From: Candidatus Omnitrophota bacterium
GTDB lineage: Bacteria; Omnitrophota; Gorgyraeia; Aquiviventales; Aquiviventaceae
Direction of reading: 5' to 3'
Assembly (NCBI GenBank): GCA_016180575.1
Contig: JACPAY010000017.1
Span: forward strand, 1-40,653
DNA length: 40,653 nt
Each line of letters starts with the position of its first letter. The first letter of the stretch is position 1. A model generated the notes under the pieces. That model was not told where the DNA came from. It worked only from the letters and a program-made list of their open reading frames with translations, and made no database searches. A program made the translations under genes and the position numbers. This document shows positions 10,013 to 18,290 of the stretch, piece by piece.

Positions 10013-12058
10013 TCACTCCGAGGCGACCCGCGCCTCACCCGGCTGCACGAGCAGGTAGCCGGTCATCTCCAGATGCAGGGCCGAGCAGAACTCGAGACAG
10101 TAGAAGGGGTACACGCCCTGCGTCTTGGCGTCGAACTCAATCGTCACCGTCTCGCCCGGCTCGATGCTGGCGGCGATGTTGTAGCCCGCGATGGCGAACC
10201 CGTGCGTGGCGTCGCGCGTGCGCTCGAGGTTCGTGATGAAGAGCCGGACGTGGTCGCCCTCCGTGACGACGATGTGCTCCGGGTCGAAGTGGCTGCGGAT
10301 CGCGGTCATGTGCACCTCGACGGTGCGCCCGTCACGGACGACCTTGCTCTCGTACGAGGCGTTGGGGCTCTTGGCCTGCTGCAGCGTGTCCCAGCCCACC
10401 TCCGGGTAGACCTCCCAGGCCTTGAGCTTGTCCGCCTTGATGATCTGCGCGTAGTGGGGCTCGCCGATGCCGATGGGCATGTCGTAGAGGAGGCGCATCT
10501 GCTCGCCGGGCCGGGTGATGTCCACCAGCTGCAGGTTCTGCGGCAGCAGCGGGCCGACGTTGAGGAACCGGTCCACCGACCATTTGTTGAGCGAGACGAG
10601 GTACTTCCCGTCCGGCTGGACCGTGTCGCCCCCGGCCACCGCCAGGTGGCCGATGTTGTAGTGGACCGGCACCTTGCCGGCGAGCTTCCACGGCCCTTCC
10701 GGCGCCTGGTACTTGCAGTCGCCCATGGTCCAGCGGGCGACGGCGCTCTCCAGGAACAGGCTCGTGTAGGCGTAGCCCTTGTTGTCGAATTGGGTGTGCA
10801 GCGGCCCCAGTCCCAGCTCCACCTGCGCCTCCTTCACGGCGTCGAAGCGGAGGATGGGCACGCCGTAGGGATCCTGCCCCTCAAAATCCCGCTGCTCGAT
10901 GGCCCCCAGGATCCGCTCGAAGTTGAAGATCGTGACGTGCGGGTCGAGCTTGCCAGCGACGACGAGGTGCTTGCCCTCCGGGCAGACGTCCACGCCGTGC
11001 GGGCTCTTGGGCTCCGCCACAAAGTAGAGGATCCCCTCCTCAACCGCGGTCTTGAGCGGCACGACGCGCAGCCCCTTGATCGTTTCGGCCTTGCCCGAGG
11101 CCACCGCCTGCTCGGCCTTCTTCCAGTTGATGAGGTGGAGGTAGTCGGTGTCGCGCTGGCTGGTCCCGGCCTCAAACGGCGGGTTGCCCTCCTCGATGCC
11201 GCCGGTCGCCATCTCGGTGTTGAACGAGTTGACGAACACCCACCCGTCGCTCACGAGCTTGCCGGCATCCGCCAGGTCCTGCCAGTACGGCGGCAGCTCC
11301 ACGGCGAAGGACTGCTCCGGGAGGATCCGGCCTGCGGCGCGGTCGAACTTCCAGAACGTCATGAGGCCGCGGTACCGCTCCTGGTACTGCGCGAGGGGGG
11401 CGTACTCGCCGCCCAGCGGCATCGCGTACTGCGAGCCTTCGACGACGTACTCGGTGTTCGGCGTCACGAAGGCCGCGCCGTGGTTGTTGAAGAAGACCGG
11501 ATTGTCGACGATCTGCTTGGATTCGAAGTCGCGCAGGTCGATGACGACCATCCGCCCATTGGCCTTGTCGCCGATGAAGAGGTACTCGCCGTCGTAGTCG
11601 CCGTTGGTCTCGCTCAGCGCCGGGTGGTGGGTGTCGGCCCAGGTCAGGGCGGCCTTCTCCGGGGTGCGGCTGGAGGACAAGGCGGTCAGCGGGTTCTCCT
11701 TCACCCCGTAGCCGTAGCCCTGCCATGACTCCGGCGTGAAGGCGGCGATGACCCGCAGGAGCCGCATGGACGGCAGCCCGATGGCCAGCACCTGCCCGCT
11801 GTGCCCCCCGGAGGCGAACATGACGTACTCGTCATAGCGGCCGGTCGGCGTGTACGTGGCCAGCGCCGCCGTGACGTCGGATGGGCTCAAGGTCCGCGCC
11901 CGGATCACCTCGGCGGCGTCTCCGGGCAGCCCGGCCGGGGCGGCCGGCTGGTCCGCGGCCTTCCGCGGCGCCGGGCCTCGGATGAGCGCCACTGCCAACG
12001 CGCCGACGGCCAGAATCCCGAGCCACACCCCGATCCTCTTTGAGCGGTTCATCGCCAC
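10013..12058 (-). CDS. nosZ: Nitrous-oxide reductase, Sec-type (clade II-like)
   Basis: CuZ-type DTHHP...; CuA motif CLEFCSALHLEM; N-terminal hydrophobic segment without a twin-arginine motif. Confidence 0.92.
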   Translation of the reverse strand: MAMNRSKRIGVWLGILAVGALAVALIRGPAPRKAADQPAAPAGLPGDAAEVIRARTLSPSDVTAALATYTPTGRYDEYVMFASGGHSGQVLAIGLPSMRLLRVIAAFTPESWQGYGYGVKENPLTALSSSRTPEKAALTWADTHHPALSETNGDYDGEYLFIGDKANGRMVVIDLRDFESKQIVDNPVFFNNHGAAFVTPNTEYVVEGSQYAMPLGGEYAPLAQYQERYRGLMTFWKFDRAAGRILPEQSFAVELPPYWQDLADAGKLVSDGWVFVNSFNTEMATGGIEEGNPPFEAGTSQRDTDYLHLINWKKAEQAVASGKAETIKGLRVVPLKTAVEEGILYFVAEPKSPHGVDVCPEGKHLVVAGKLDPHVTIFNFERILGAIEQRDFEGQDPYGVPILRFDAVKEAQVELGLGPLHTQFDNKGYAYTSLFLESAVARWTMGDCKYQAPEGPWKLAGKVPVHYNIGHLAVAGGDTVQPDGKYLVSLNKWSVDRFLNVGPLLPQNLQLVDITRPGEQMRLLYDMPIGIGEPHYAQIIKADKLKAWEVYPEVGWDTLQQAKSPNASYESKVVRDGRTVEVHMTAIRSHFDPEHIVVTEGDHVRLFITNLERTRDATHGFAIAGYNIAASIEPGETVTIEFDAKTQGVYPFYCLEFCSALHLEMTGYLLVQPGEARVASE

Positions 12059-12079
12059 GCCTCCTCCGTTGGTGCTGCC

Positions 12080-12298
12080 TCACGCCGTGATGCGTTTCCC
12101 GTACTTCTCAATAAACCGGTGGATGGCCTCGCGCACCGCCTGGCTCTTCGGAATCGATTCGCCGCGCTCCCAGCGGTTCCAGGTGGAGTAGGTCACTCCT
12201 AGGTGGTGCGCGCACAGCTCCTCGGACCAGCCCAAGTGTTTCCGGATGGCCTTCAGCCGCGCAATCTGCTCTTTGGCTTCAGTCGAGGCCTGGTCCAT
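12080..12298 (-). CDS. XRE-family HTH regulator
   Basis: LGWSEELCAHHLGVTYSTWNRWERGESIPKSQ helix-turn-helix; upstream of nosZ. Confidence 0.8.
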   Translation of the reverse strand: MDQASTEAKEQIARLKAIRKHLGWSEELCAHHLGVTYSTWNRWERGESIPKSQAVREAIHRFIEKYGKRITA

Positions 12299-13053
12299 TT
12301 CGCTACAGCAAAGCCTATAGCATCTGCGAGGGCATGACCATGATGGCCATCATAGAGCGCTGACATGCTCTGTAGAAAACATCGTCTGGCCGCGGGTGAC
12401 GCGGAGCCGGGGCCCCCGCCGCCTGCCCGCAGGCCGAGGAGGCCGAGGACAGCCGGCGGGGTGGCGGCGCGGCAGGACCCCTTCATGCGGGCGATGGTCC
12501 GGATCGAGGTCTCAAGGCGCGTCCCTGCCATGCGGGCAAGCTCCTTGTGGGTCACCGGGATGGTCTTTCCGAAGCTGGCCTTGAGCCGCAGCAGGGTGTG
12601 CGCGAGGCGCTGCTCAACCGGCGCCGGCGCAAGGCTGATGGCTTCGGCCATGTGGCGCATGCGCGTGTGGTAGATTGCCAGGACCGCGGCGGCAAACGCC
12701 GGCTCGCTTCTGAACAGCTGGGAAAAGGCCGCCTCCGGCACGCGGATGGCCGTGGTGTCGGTCGCCGCGACCGCCGACGCATAGTAGGCGCCCTGCCCTG
12801 CCACCGCCGAGAAGCCGCACAGGACCTCCTCCGGGGTGACCGTGAAGATCGTCACCGGGATGCCCTGGGGGGTGCGTCTCAGGAGATAGACCCAGCCGTG
12901 CTTGATGAGCCAGACGGCCTCCGCCGGATCGCCCTCGCTGAACAGCGTCTCGCCCTTGTGGAACCAGCGGAGCTCGGCTGCGTCCCCAAGTGAGCGCAGC
13001 TCATCTTCCGGGACGGCGCGAAACAAGGGGATGGCGGCGAGGTGCGTGTACAT
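12253..13053 (-). CDS. Crp/Fnr-family regulator with C-terminus replaced by repeat-derived sequence
   Basis: cNMP-like domain and HTH HKELARMAGTRLETSIRTIARMK, then abrupt switch to repeat-encoded GSCRAATPPAVLGLLGLRAGGGGPGSASPAA. Confidence 0.8.
   Translation of the reverse strand: MYTHLAAIPLFRAVPEDELRSLGDAAELRWFHKGETLFSEGDPAEAVWLIKHGWVYLLRRTPQGIPVTIFTVTPEEVLCGFSAVAGQGAYYASAVAATDTTAIRVPEAAFSQLFRSEPAFAAAVLAIYHTRMRHMAEAISLAPAPVEQRLAHTLLRLKASFGKTIPVTHKELARMAGTRLETSIRTIARMKGSCRAATPPAVLGLLGLRAGGGGPGSASPAARRCFLQSMSALYDGHHGHALADAIGFAVAKWTRPRLKPKSRLRG
12312..12353 (-). promoter_or_regulatory. Candidate class II Crp/Fnr promoter (site B) of the XRE-nos operon: ATGAT-GGCC-ATCAT, 22 bp, TAGGCT
   Basis: Perfect 14-bp palindrome at 12340-12353; -10 at 12312-12317. 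Confidence 0.65.
12392..12476. repeat. GC-rich structured repeat R1, copy 1 (ends degraded), inside the crp gene
   Basis: gcgggtgacgcggagccggggcccccgccgcctgcccgcaggccgaggaggccgaggacagccggcggggtggcggcgcggcagg. Confidence 0.9.
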
Positions 13054-13071
13054 GACGTCAGGATGCACGCG

Positions 13072-13752
13072 TCAGCGGGCCGCCGCCATGGAATCGTCCC
13101 GGGCGCTCGGCTCTCCGGTCGGGCAAAAGCAGGACTTCGTCGCCGCCTCCAGCGCGTCCAGCAGCTCCTCGACCTCCAGGCCATGGCGCCAGGCCACCTC
13201 ATCCAGGCAGGTGCACCCCTCAGCGGGCACGTTGATGAACAGCCGCTCGAACACGCGCCGCGCTTCCGGGAACTCCTGCACGATGCGGTTGACGGTCATC
13301 GTTTCATCGAAGAACCGCTTGGCGGGGGCGGCGGCCGGCGGGGACGGCTCCTTCTGCCCCAACACGCGCTCGAAAATCGGAAACAGCTCCCGCTCTTCCT
13401 CCCCCATGTGGCGGCGAAGCCCTCCGATCATCTCCGTCAAGGCCGGCCGGATGTGGCCCACCGACTGGGACGGCGAGGAAACGAACAGCCGATTCAATGC
13501 GCGCAGGTGGGCGGGCTCGTCCCGGTGCTCCACAACGACTTCAGCCAGCGCCTTGGGGTTCATGGCGTCCCGGCAGGCGGCCACCAGCGCGTCCTCGCGC
13601 CGGATGTGATCGCGCAGCTGTCGGGACAGGGTGAAGCACACCTCGCGCAGGACGTACCACGCCTCGTCCCCCATTCGCAGCGCGGCCTCCAGCAGATCAA
13701 GCTTGGAGCGCAGGATGCGGTGATCCCGGCGCAGACGGTCAACGGCGCCCAT
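13072..13752 (-). CDS. Hemerythrin-domain protein with C-terminal ScdA_N-like domain (RIC-like)
   Basis: HRILR...HIRREDALV...EHRDE...HMGEEERELFPIFE hemerythrin motifs; C-terminal VNRIVQEFPEARRVFERLFINVPAEGCTCLDEVAW. SD aaggaggg 5' of ATG at 13752. Confidence 0.8.
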   Translation of the reverse strand: MGAVDRLRRDHRILRSKLDLLEAALRMGDEAWYVLREVCFTLSRQLRDHIRREDALVAACRDAMNPKALAEVVVEHRDEPAHLRALNRLFVSSPSQSVGHIRPALTEMIGGLRRHMGEEERELFPIFERVLGQKEPSPPAAAPAKRFFDETMTVNRIVQEFPEARRVFERLFINVPAEGCTCLDEVAWRHGLEVEELLDALEAATKSCFCPTGEPSARDDSMAAAR

Positions 13753-13776
13753 CTCGCCCTCCTTGCGGCTGGCTTC

Positions 13777-13818
13777 AGCATAGGCGATGCCGGGCACGAC
13801 GGCTATGATGGCCGTCAT
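13777..13818 (-). promoter_or_regulatory. Candidate class II Crp/Fnr promoter (site C) of the hemerythrin gene: ATGAC-GGCC-ATCAT, 22 bp, TATGCT
   Basis: Palindrome 13805-13818; -10 TATGCT 13777-13782; palindrome centre at -41.5 from the inferred TSS. Confidence 0.65.
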
Positions 13819-13836
13819 GTTGGGGCTGGGGACCGG

Positions 13837-14487
13837 TCAGGAACCGGCGAGGTGGCGGAGCTGGTCGGGCTTGGCGATCGTGGTGGAGCCCCGGGAGGAG
13901 CGGATGACGCCCTTCTTCCGGAACTGGCTCATGACGCGGATGGCGGTCTCGACCGTGGTGTTGGCCAGCTCGGCCAGCTCGTGCTTGGTGAGCGGGATGG
14001 TGGCGCCGAACTTCTCGGAGAGCGCCAGCAGCGCCTGCGCCAGGCGCCGCTCCACGGAGTCGTAGACCATGCAGCTCTTGTGCTCGACCTGGCGGAGCCG
14101 GTCGCAGAAGAGGCAGAGCGACCGCTGGAGGAAGGCCGGATTGGCCTGGAGGAGCTCGTGGAACGTGCTGGTGGGGATCCGGATGATCACGGAGTCCTCC
14201 GCGGCGATGGCATCGACCGGATAGGGCTGCCGGTCGAGCGCCGGGAGGCAGCAGAACGTCTCGCCCGTCGTCATGACGCACGTCGTCGAGGCCTGGCCGC
14301 TCTCGAGGAACTTCATGAGGTGGACGCGGCCTTCCTTGACGATGCACACCGCCTCGGCCGGGTCGCCCGCGCGGAAGACGGTCTCACCCTTCGCGTAGCG
14401 CGTCTCCCGCGACGAGGCGGCCAGGCGCTGCCGCTCGGCGGGCTGGAGGTACTTGAACGGCTCCACGCGGTCCAGGAAGCGCTCCAT
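13837..14487 (-). CDS. Crp/Fnr-family transcriptional regulator
   Basis: cNMP-like domain plus HTH TKHELAELANTTVETAIRVMSQFRKKGVIRSSRGSTTI with intact wing. Confidence 0.85.
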   Translation of the reverse strand: MERFLDRVEPFKYLQPAERQRLAASSRETRYAKGETVFRAGDPAEAVCIVKEGRVHLMKFLESGQASTTCVMTTGETFCCLPALDRQPYPVDAIAAEDSVIIRIPTSTFHELLQANPAFLQRSLCLFCDRLRQVEHKSCMVYDSVERRLAQALLALSEKFGATIPLTKHELAELANTTVETAIRVMSQFRKKGVIRSSRGSTTIAKPDQLRHLAGS

Positions 14488-15225
14488 CTACCTCAGGATC
14501 CAGCGATCGGCGATCCGGCCGATGAGGAAGCCCGCCAGCGCGGCGAGGCCCGCCACGCTGAGCATCTCCAGGCCGCTGCGCCACCAGCTCTGCCTGACGA
14601 TGCGGCCTTTCAGCCCGCCGAAGAGGAAGAGGACCGTCAGCGTGCCGAAGACGGAGAGCGGCATCGCGGGCTGTATCGGCAGCAGCAGGTACGGCAGCAC
14701 GGGCACCAAGCCGCCGGCCACGTACGCCGTGCCCATGACGAGCGCGTTGCCCACCGGCTCCTCCAGCGTGTCGGGCGAGATCCCCAGCTCCTTGTGCGCC
14801 ATGTCCTCAAGGAGCAGCTTGGGATTGCTCATCAGCCGTTTCGCGATGACCGCGATCTCCTCCTCGGCGTAGCCGCGCGAGCGATACATCTCCCAGATCT
14901 CCTGGTGCTCTTTCTCCGGCTCGTTGGCGATCTCTTCCGCCTCTTCCCGCAGGAGCCGCTCGAGGTACTCCCGCTGGGACTTCGAGGAGAGGTACGAGCC
15001 GGCCGCCATCGAGAGCGACTCGACGACGATGATGACGAATCCCGCGACGACCACGGTCTGCCCGTCCCCGGTCCCGGCGGCGATGCCGGTCAGCGCCCCC
15101 ATCGAGGAGATGAGCCCATCCTGCATGCCGAACACCGCGTCGCGCAGCCGGGTGCGGACGACGTCCTGGCCGCTGTGGCGCTCCTGCTGGAGCCGGTGGT
15201 GCTCTCGTTGGGGGGGCTGCGTCAT
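14488..15225 (-). CDS. VIT1/CCC1-family membrane protein
   Basis: VVRTRLRDAVFGMQDGLISSMGALTGIAAG and multiple TM segments. Confidence 0.85.
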   Translation of the reverse strand: MTQPPQREHHRLQQERHSGQDVVRTRLRDAVFGMQDGLISSMGALTGIAAGTGDGQTVVVAGFVIIVVESLSMAAGSYLSSKSQREYLERLLREEAEEIANEPEKEHQEIWEMYRSRGYAEEEIAVIAKRLMSNPKLLLEDMAHKELGISPDTLEEPVGNALVMGTAYVAGGLVPVLPYLLLPIQPAMPLSVFGTLTVLFLFGGLKGRIVRQSWWRSGLEMLSVAGLAALAGFLIGRIADRWILR

Positions 15226-15262
15226 GGCCTCTGCGCCTCGTTGGGCGCCATTATAGCAGGTC

Positions 15263-15345
15263 TCCGGGCACAAAAAATCCCCCGAGCCCGCCGCCACGCT
15301 TGTCGAACCTACCGCGCGCCCTCAGGCGGACCCGGGGGTCTTGCC
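15263..15345 (-). terminator. Intrinsic-terminator-like hairpin followed by a T tract
   Basis: CCCCCGGGTCCGCC ... GGCGGGCTCGGGGGATTTTTTG on the minus strand. Confidence 0.55.
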
Positions 15346-15501
15346 GTGCTCCAGGGCCATGCCAACCTCCTTCCCTGGTGGTCCGGAGAGCTGCTTGCCA
15401 GGCCGGAGTCGTATCATCACGTTTCCGCGCCTGCCCTCCCCTTTCCACTTTCTAGTATACACGAACCAGGCTGGGCCTGTATGACGCCCGTCAGCAACCC
15501 G

Positions 15502-15792
15502 TCAGCGCGTAGCCACGCGCCGCGCCTCAACCAATACCTCAAGGTCGTGCTGCGTCGCGCGAACGAGCCCGGCGCGGATGAGCGCCCCCACCCCCATCAT
15601 CACCAGGGGGGCGGCCCACTCCAGGTCCCGAATGAGCCGCCGCAGGGTCGTCGTCCCGCGATCCTCGAGGTAGGTCAGCACCTCGCCCTCCACGAGCGCC
15701 AGGCGCGTCATGAGCGACGGGGCCTGCGGCTGCTCAGCGGCCGGTTTCTTCCACTCGTCTTCCGCCATGGGCAAGAGAAACTCACTCATCAT
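15502..15792 (-). CDS. Small hypothetical protein (possible winged-helix)
   Basis: [16 protein letters not shown]...[45 protein letters not shown] overlap with pckA. Confidence 0.6.
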   Translation of the reverse strand: MMSEFLLPMAEDEWKKPAAEQPQAPSLMTRLALVEGEVLTYLEDRGTTTLRRLIRDLEWAAPLVMMGVGALIRAGLVRATQHDLEVLVEARRVATR

Positions 15793-17405
15793 GCCCTCCC
15801 GGGTGTTGGTCCGCCCTCCGAGACGTACGCCGGTTCGCAATCGGCAAACGGCACGAAGTTCTCGCGGAACTTCGCCGCCAGCTCCCGCGCCTTCGCGTCG
15901 TAGGCTTTGGGGTCTCGCCAGGTGGATCGGGGGTCCAGCAGCCCATCCGGCACGCCCGGGCACCGGGCCACCGCGGCAAACCCGAACGTCGGGTCGCTCC
16001 GCGTCGGGGCCTCGTCCAGCGCGCCGCTGAGGGCCGCCTCCGCCATCGCCCGGGTGGAGGCGATCGGGATCCGGCTGCCGGCCCCGTACGGGCCGCCGGT
16101 CCAGCCGGTGTTGATCAGCCAGCAGGCGGCGCGGTGCCGCGCGATCTTCTCGCCGAGCAGCTTCGCATACACGCACGGGTGCAGCGGCATGAACGGCGCG
16201 CCGAAGCAGGCGCTGAAGGTCGCCTTCGGCTCCGTCACCCCCCGCTCCGTCCCGGCGACCTTGGCCGTGTAGCCGGAGACGAAGTGGTACATCGCCTGCT
16301 CGCGCGTCAGCTTCGCGATCGGCGGCATCACGCCGAAGGCGTCGCAGGTGAGCATGACGATGTGCTTCGGGTGGCCGCCCATCCGGGATGGGCTGGCGTT
16401 CGCGATGGCGCTGAGCGGGTAGGCCCCGCGGGTGTTCTCGGTGAGCGAGTCATCGTCCAGGTCGAGCGTCCCTGCCGCCGGGTCCATCGGCACGTTCTCC
16501 AGCACCGTCCCGAAGCGGCGCGTCGTCGCGTAGATCTCCGGCTCCGCCTCGGGCGAGAGCCGGATGAGCTTCGCGTAGCAGCCGTTTTCGATGTTGAAGA
16601 TGCCGCGGTCGCTCCAGCCGTGCTCGTCATCCCCGATGAGTGTGCGCCGGGCGTCCGCCGAGAGCGAGGTCTTGCCCGTGCCGGAGAGCCCGAAGAAGAG
16701 CGCGACCTCGCCCCCCGATCCGATGTTCGCCGCGCAGTGCATCGAGAGCACGCCGGCCAGCGGCAAGACATAGTTCATGAGGGTGAAGACCGATTTCTTG
16801 ATCTCGCCCGCGTAGCTCGTGCCGCCGATGAGGACCAGCTTCTTGCCGAAGTGCACGAGGATGACGGCCGGCGAGCGCGTGCCGTCGCGCGACGGGACGG
16901 CGCGGAAGCTCGGCGCATGGAGCACGGTGAACTCGGGCTGGAAGGCTGCGCCGTCTCCGCCGGCCTCCTCGGCGGGGAGGAACATCGTCCGCGCAAAGAG
17001 GCTGTGCCAGGCGGTTTCCGTGATGACGCGGAGGGGGCGCCGGTAGGCGGGATCGGCCCCGACGAAGCAGTCCTGCACGAAGAGGTCCTTGCCCCGGAGG
17101 TGGGCCAGGAGGCGCTCGTGCAATTGGTCAAACCGGCGGGGCTCAAACGGCTGGTTGGCGCTCCCCCACCAGACGTGCTCGGCGCTTGAGGGCTCCCGGA
17201 CGATGAACTTGTCGTTCGGCGAGCGGCCGGTGTGCTGGCCGGTCTGGACGACCAGGGCCCCGCCCTGCGCGAGCTGCCCCTCGCGCCGGCGGAGGACCTC
17301 TTCATGGAGCGCCGGCACGCTGAGGCTCCAGGACACGCGCCCGGGATGCCGGATGCCGTGGCGCGCCAGCTCGTCGTTGCGGACAGCGCTGACGGCGCGA
17401 CTCAT
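15789..17405 (-). CDS. pckA: Phosphoenolpyruvate carboxykinase (ATP)
   Basis: P-loop [51 protein letters not shown]. Confidence 0.93.
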   Translation of the reverse strand: MSRAVSAVRNDELARHGIRHPGRVSWSLSVPALHEEVLRRREGQLAQGGALVVQTGQHTGRSPNDKFIVREPSSAEHVWWGSANQPFEPRRFDQLHERLLAHLRGKDLFVQDCFVGADPAYRRPLRVITETAWHSLFARTMFLPAEEAGGDGAAFQPEFTVLHAPSFRAVPSRDGTRSPAVILVHFGKKLVLIGGTSYAGEIKKSVFTLMNYVLPLAGVLSMHCAANIGSGGEVALFFGLSGTGKTSLSADARRTLIGDDEHGWSDRGIFNIENGCYAKLIRLSPEAEPEIYATTRRFGTVLENVPMDPAAGTLDLDDDSLTENTRGAYPLSAIANASPSRMGGHPKHIVMLTCDAFGVMPPIAKLTREQAMYHFVSGYTAKVAGTERGVTEPKATFSACFGAPFMPLHPCVYAKLLGEKIARHRAACWLINTGWTGGPYGAGSRIPIASTRAMAEAALSGALDEAPTRSDPTFGFAAVARCPGVPDGLLDPRSTWRDPKAYDAKARELAAKFRENFVPFADCEPAYVSEGGPTPGRA

Positions 17406-17430
17406 GGGGCGTCCCTTTCCGGTTGAGCCT

Positions 17431-17472
17431 ACTCTACGAGAGGCGGGCCGTGGCATCTATGACCTCGGTCAT
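17431..17472 (-). promoter_or_regulatory. Candidate class II Crp/Fnr promoter (site D) of pckA: ATGAC-CGAG-GTCAT, 22 bp, TAGAGT
   Basis: Palindrome 17459-17472; -10 TAGAGT 17431-17436. Confidence 0.6.
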
Positions 17473-17489
17473 GGAGTCGGTTGCCAGGC

Positions 17490-17852
17490 TCACCGCTGCT
17501 GCTCGATCTCCGGTCCCGCGTCGGATTCCTCGTCCCAGCCAAGGCCGAGGGCGATCTTGCACTCCTCGCTCGCCATGGTCCGCGGATCCCAGGGCGGCGT
17601 GAAGACGATGTTCACCGTCGCGGCTTTCACGCCGGGCAGCGAGACCAGGGCGCGCTGCACCATGGCCTTCAGCTGGGGCCCGTACGGGCAGAACGGGGAG
17701 GTGAAGGTCATGGTGAGCTTCACCTCGTCGCCCTCCGGCTGCGGGTTGATGTCCGTGCCGTAGATGAGCCCGAGGTCCACGATCCCCAGGTGCAGCTCGG
17801 GATCCTCGATGGGCTTGATCGCCTCCATCACCTGTTGCTCAGTGACCGCCAT
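17490..17852 (-). CDS. MIP18/DUF59-family (SufT-like) Fe-S assembly protein
   Basis: IKPIEDPELHLGIVDLGLIYG...CPYGPQLKAMV...TPPWDP. Confidence 0.85.
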   Translation of the reverse strand: MAVTEQQVMEAIKPIEDPELHLGIVDLGLIYGTDINPQPEGDEVKLTMTFTSPFCPYGPQLKAMVQRALVSLPGVKAATVNIVFTPPWDPRTMASEECKIALGLGWDEESDAGPEIEQQR

Positions 17853-18282
17853 GGGCGTGCGCCTCCAACCCCTGCTCCACGACGTTCCACGAGAGCGCCG
17901 CGCACTTGATGCGCACCGGAAATTTCCGCACCCCCGCGAGCGCCTCCAGATCCCCGAGATCCGCCGACGCGTCGGGCTCCTGGCCCTTCATCAGCCCCTT
18001 CATCGCGTCCATGATCCGTTCCGCCTCGCGGACCGTCTTGCCCTCCAGCTGGGTGGCCAGCATGGAGGCGGCCGCCTGGCTGATGACGCAGCCCTTGCCG
18101 CGGAACCGGACCCGCTCGAGCCGCCCGTCCCGCAGCTTGACGTGGAACGCCAGCTCGTCGCCGCACAGCGGGTTGACGCCCGAGGCACGTATCTGGGCGT
18201 CGGGCAGCTCCCCGCTGTGCGTCGGGTTCTTGAAGTGCTCCAGGATCACTTCCCGGTACAGCTCGTCCAGCTGCTCGACCAT
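17839..18282 (-). CDS. sufU: SufU-type Fe-S scaffold
   Basis: VILEHFKNPTHSGEL...NPLCGDELAFHV...GKGCVISQAAASML...IKCAALSW. Confidence 0.88.
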   Translation of the reverse strand: MVEQLDELYREVILEHFKNPTHSGELPDAQIRASGVNPLCGDELAFHVKLRDGRLERVRFRGKGCVISQAAASMLATQLEGKTVREAERIMDAMKGLMKGQEPDASADLGDLEALAGVRKFPVRIKCAALSWNVVEQGLEAHAHGGH

Positions 18283-18290
18283 CGCCGGAC

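Noticed and set aside
8159-11728. 1189-aa plus-strand ORF
   Set aside because: Antisense to nosD/nosZ; Arg/His/Asp/Val-rich composition typical of spurious ORFs in GC-rich DNA.
12392-12476. R1 repeat as a CRISPR repeat
   Set aside because: Only three copies, ~110 bp, many kb apart; no regular spacers and no cas genes.
13042-15903. 953-aa plus-strand ORF
   Set aside because: Antisense to the hemerythrin, crp2 and VIT1-like genes; low-complexity composition, no motif.
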